Assembly: GCA_946530565.1 (NCBI GenBank)
Contig: CAMNAE010000089.1
Location: 1 to 6,682, forward strand
Length of the DNA stretch: 6,682 bases
DNA from: an uncultured Oscillibacter sp.
GTDB lineage: Bacteria > Bacillota > Clostridia > Oscillospirales > Oscillospiraceae
Direction of reading: 5' to 3'
The notes beneath the pieces were generated by a model that saw only the letters and a list, made by a program, of their open reading frames with translations, was not told the DNA's origin and made no database searches. The translations under genes were made by a program, and so were the position numbers. Positions 5,003 to 6,682 of this stretch are shown piece after piece. Each line of letters starts with the position of its first letter. The first letter of the stretch is position 1.

Positions 5003-6682
5003 TCACTGCCAGAGATCGTCCCACCACTCGCCGGAGGATTCTCCCCCGCCGCCGCTCTCCGGCGGCGTCTCCGAAGAGCCGCTGCCGGACGGCTCCGGCT
5101 CCGTGGGCGTCGTCGGTGTCGTCGGCGCTGCGGGCGTTGTCGGGGTCGTCGGCGTTGTGGGTGTCGTCGGCGTTGTCGGCGTTGTGGGTGTCGCCGGCGT
5201 TGTGGGAGGCGGCTCAGTGCCGCCGACCGAGGGATCGTAGTTCTCGGAGGCGCCTGTCGTGGGATCTACAGCAGGCTGCTCGCCGCCGACCGGATCCGTA
5301 CTGCCCTCAGGATTCTCGGGATCCACGGGAGCCTCCGGGTTCTCGGGATCCACGGGTGCGTTCGGATCGAAGATCGCGGGATCATGCACCGGACAGACCT
5401 TCGGGTTGCCGTCGGCGTCGCGCATGTTTTCAAGCAGATACCCGCTGTCGGCGACCGAGACGCCGTAGGTGTCGCGGTGGTAGTTCAAAACCGCCCTCTG
5501 CCCGACGAGCTCCGGCGGGCAGGTCGGTGTGGCCAGGCACAGCCCGTCGACGCAGTAGTCGACCATCACATGCATACTGCAGTGCTCGGTCGGGGCGGTG
5601 CCGGAGGCGACCGTGACCGTCATCGTCCGGTCGCCGCGCGCGTCGGCGCGGCAGGCACTGGAGGCGAGCATGCCGCTGTCGCGGCAGATCGTCACGCTCG
5701 TAAGGCCGCTTTCGGGCTTTTCAAACGAACGGTTCTCAAGGTTTTCGTGGATCGGCTGCATGACCTTGCGCCACAGCCGCACAGCCGGGTTGCCGTCGGC
5801 GATGATCTTCTCGTTGTACTCGTAGCCCGTCCAGACCGCGGCAACATAGTACGGTGTGTAGCCGACGAAGTAGCGGTCGTAGTTCTCGCTCGTCGTACCG
5901 GTCTTGCCTGCGATGGACATGCCGCCGAAATTGGCCGCCGTGCCGGTGCCGCTCGAGACGACGCGCTGGAGCATCTGGGTCATCAGGTACGCGGTCGTCT
6001 CCTTCATCGCGACGTGGCTCTCGCCCTCGCTCTCGAGCACGACGTTGCCCTGAGAGTCCGTCACGCGCTCGTACATGCGCGGCGGATTGTAGACGCCGTC
6101 GTTGACGAAGCAGGCGTAGGCCGCCGCCATCTGCCGGGTGTTGAGGCCGTAGGTGAGGCCGCCGAGCGCGAGCGAGGAGAGCGTCATATCTTGCGGCGCA
6201 AGGTCCAGGCAGAGCTTTTCGGTCGCGAAGGCGTAGGACGCCGGGAGCCCGAGGGCCTGGACAGTGCGCACGGCCATGGTATTGATCGAGTTCTGCACGC
6301 CGACCGCGATGTTGGTCAGGCCTCCGTAGCCGGAGGGGGAGTTCTTCGGCCAGGCGCTGCCGTTGAGGCGCTGCACCGGCGCGTTGTCAAGCGCGGTCGC
6401 CGGCGTGACGGCCGCGGCGTCAAGCGCTGCGGAGTATGCCGTGAGCGGCTTGATCGAGGAGCCCACCTGCCGCTTGCTCTCGGCGAAGTTCCACACGAGG
6501 TTGCCCTCTTTTTTGTCCATCGCGCCGACCTGCGCGACCACATAGCCGGTGTAGGGGTCGATGATCGTGATGCCGGACTGCAGCTTCTGGCCGCGGGCGC
6601 TCGTGATGTTCAGGTTGCTGCGGTCCTCATACACGCCCTCGGCGATCTCCTGGATCTCGGGATCCAGGGTCATATAGACATG
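5003..6682 (-). CDS. Class A penicillin-binding protein (PBP1A-like), transpeptidase domain and C-terminal tail; N-terminus outside window
   Basis: The frame is open through the right edge (visible start H-V-Y-M-T-L-D-P), so the glycosyltransferase domain and membrane anchor lie outside. The visible 559 residues begin where class A PBP transpeptidase domains begin (V-Y-x-T-L-D-x-x-x-Q). The enzyme cross-links peptidoglycan outside the membrane by acyl-transfer from D-Ala-D-Ala and is the target of beta-lactams. All three active-site motifs are intact: S-x-x-K in GSSIKP (nucleophile Ser codon 6458-6460), S-x-N in NSINT (about 6281-6289) and KTG in AGKTGTT (about 5897-5905). After the catalytic domain comes a Cys-containing region (about 5385-5690, eight Cys). 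Then two VDPENPE repeats, a Thr-Thr-Pro repeat (5106-5204), a Gly/Ser/Glu linker and a Trp/Asp-rich end, EWWDDLWQ. Such tails are common in Clostridia PBP1A and are probably cell-wall spanning. The gene ends at the bidirectional terminator. Confidence 0.95.
   Translation of the reverse strand, partial: HVYMTLDPEIQEIAEGVYEDRSNLNITSARGQKLQSGITIIDPYTGYVVAQVGAMDKKEGNLVWNFAESKRQVGSSIKPLTAYSAALDAAAVTPATALDNAPVQRLNGSAWPKNSPSGYGGLTNIAVGVQNSINTMAVRTVQALGLPASYAFATEKLCLDLAPQDMTLSSLALGGLTYGLNTRQMAAAYACFVNDGVYNPPRMYERVTDSQGNVVLESEGESHVAMKETTAYLMTQMLQRVVSSGTGTAANFGGMSIAGKTGTTSENYDRYFVGYTPYYVAAVWTGYEYNEKIIADGNPAVRLWRKVMQPIHENLENRSFEKPESGLTSVTICRDSGMLASSACRADARGDRTMTVTVASGTAPTEHCSMHVMVDYCVDGLCLATPTCPPELVGQRAVLNYHRDTYGVSVADSGYLLENMRDADGNPKVCPVHDPAIFDPNAPVDPENPEAPVDPENPEGSTDPVGGEQPAVDPTTGASENYDPSVGGTEPPPTTPATPTTPTTPTTPTTPTTPTTPAAPTTPTTPTEPEPSGSGSSETPPESGGGGESSGEWWDDLWQ
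5106..5204 (-). repeat. Eleven tandem 9-base repeats encoding Thr-Thr-Pro
   Basis: Read on the plus strand the units follow GGnGTYGTS and number 11 in exact register, with variant units GGCGCTGCG (5124-5132) and GGTGTCGCC (5187-5195). On the coding strand they give mostly TTP with AAP and ATP variants. This low-complexity tail of the penicillin-binding protein is likely extended and exposed in the cell wall. The near-identical units could expand or contract by slippage without shifting the frame. Confidence 0.9.
5310..5363 (-). repeat. Two 27-base tandem repeats encoding P-V-D-P-E-N-P-E-type units
   Basis: Unit 1 (5310-5336) and unit 2 (5337-5363) share the central block TTCTCGGGATCCACGGG and differ mainly at the ends. 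They encode VDPENPEAP and VDPENPEGS-type nine-residue units in the acidic, Pro-rich linker of the penicillin-binding protein. A partial third copy (DPNAPVDP) lies next to them at the protein level. This appears to be a recent local duplication in the linker. Confidence 0.8.

Noticed and set aside
5106..5204. Repeat array as a possible CRISPR
   Set aside because: The units are 9 bases with no spacers and lie in frame inside a coding sequence, so they encode a tripeptide repeat.
4903..5616. Plus-strand Arg/Ser-rich frame (237 codons) opposite the tail of the penicillin-binding protein
   Set aside because: It starts just before the bidirectional terminator and runs antisense through repeats. 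Its Arg-rich composition follows from reading the Thr-Pro repeats backwards.

Overview
The window looks like chromosomal DNA of a GC-rich, low-passage Gram-positive anaerobe of the Clostridia, most like uncultured Oscillospirales/Ruminococcaceae relatives. The reasons are strong AGGAGG-type ribosome binding sites, TGnTATAAT-type extended -10 promoters, a DUF975 membrane protein, a methionine aminopeptidase with an N-terminal SEC-C zinc motif, a class A penicillin-binding protein with a Pro/Thr tail, and a secreted-type beta-sandwich protein. The lineage is an inference from gene style. No mobile element, CRISPR array, rRNA or tRNA was seen.

Layout from left to right. (1) The 3' end of a plus-strand gene, cut by the left edge, encodes a CARDB-like surface or secreted beta-sandwich protein. 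It is followed by a small hairpin and a strong GC-rich terminator. (2) A four-gene minus-strand operon runs from an extended -10 promoter near 3805 down to 794. In transcription order it encodes a tail-anchored zinc-ribbon protein (GTG start), a SEC-C methionine aminopeptidase, a class I PLP-dependent aminotransferase, and a FlK-type hot-dog acyl-CoA thioesterase. Gaps are 15, 53 and 31 bases, and the ribosome binding site of the aminopeptidase overlaps the stop codon of the zinc-ribbon gene. (3) A divergent promoter region at about 3785-3949 fires the operon leftward and a DUF975 integral membrane protein gene rightward, each from an extended -10 box with the same core. (4) A bidirectional terminator at 4931-4973 separates the DUF975 gene from the convergent class A PBP gene. 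The PBP gene enters from the right edge and ends in 11 tandem 9-base repeats encoding Thr-Thr-Pro.

How the genes may work together. The aminopeptidase removes initiator Met from nascent chains. The ribbon protein may be its membrane-bound neighbour, although its function is unknown. The aminotransferase and thioesterase could form a short 2-oxo acid/acyl-CoA pathway, or the thioesterase could clear an inhibitory acyl-CoA. The operon has no obvious single theme. It is the part of the window most worth following up, because a complete FlK-like active site sits in a setting with no sign of organofluorine metabolism. The PBP and the left-edge protein act at the cell envelope. I found no convincing evidence for a wholly new defence or mobile system here.
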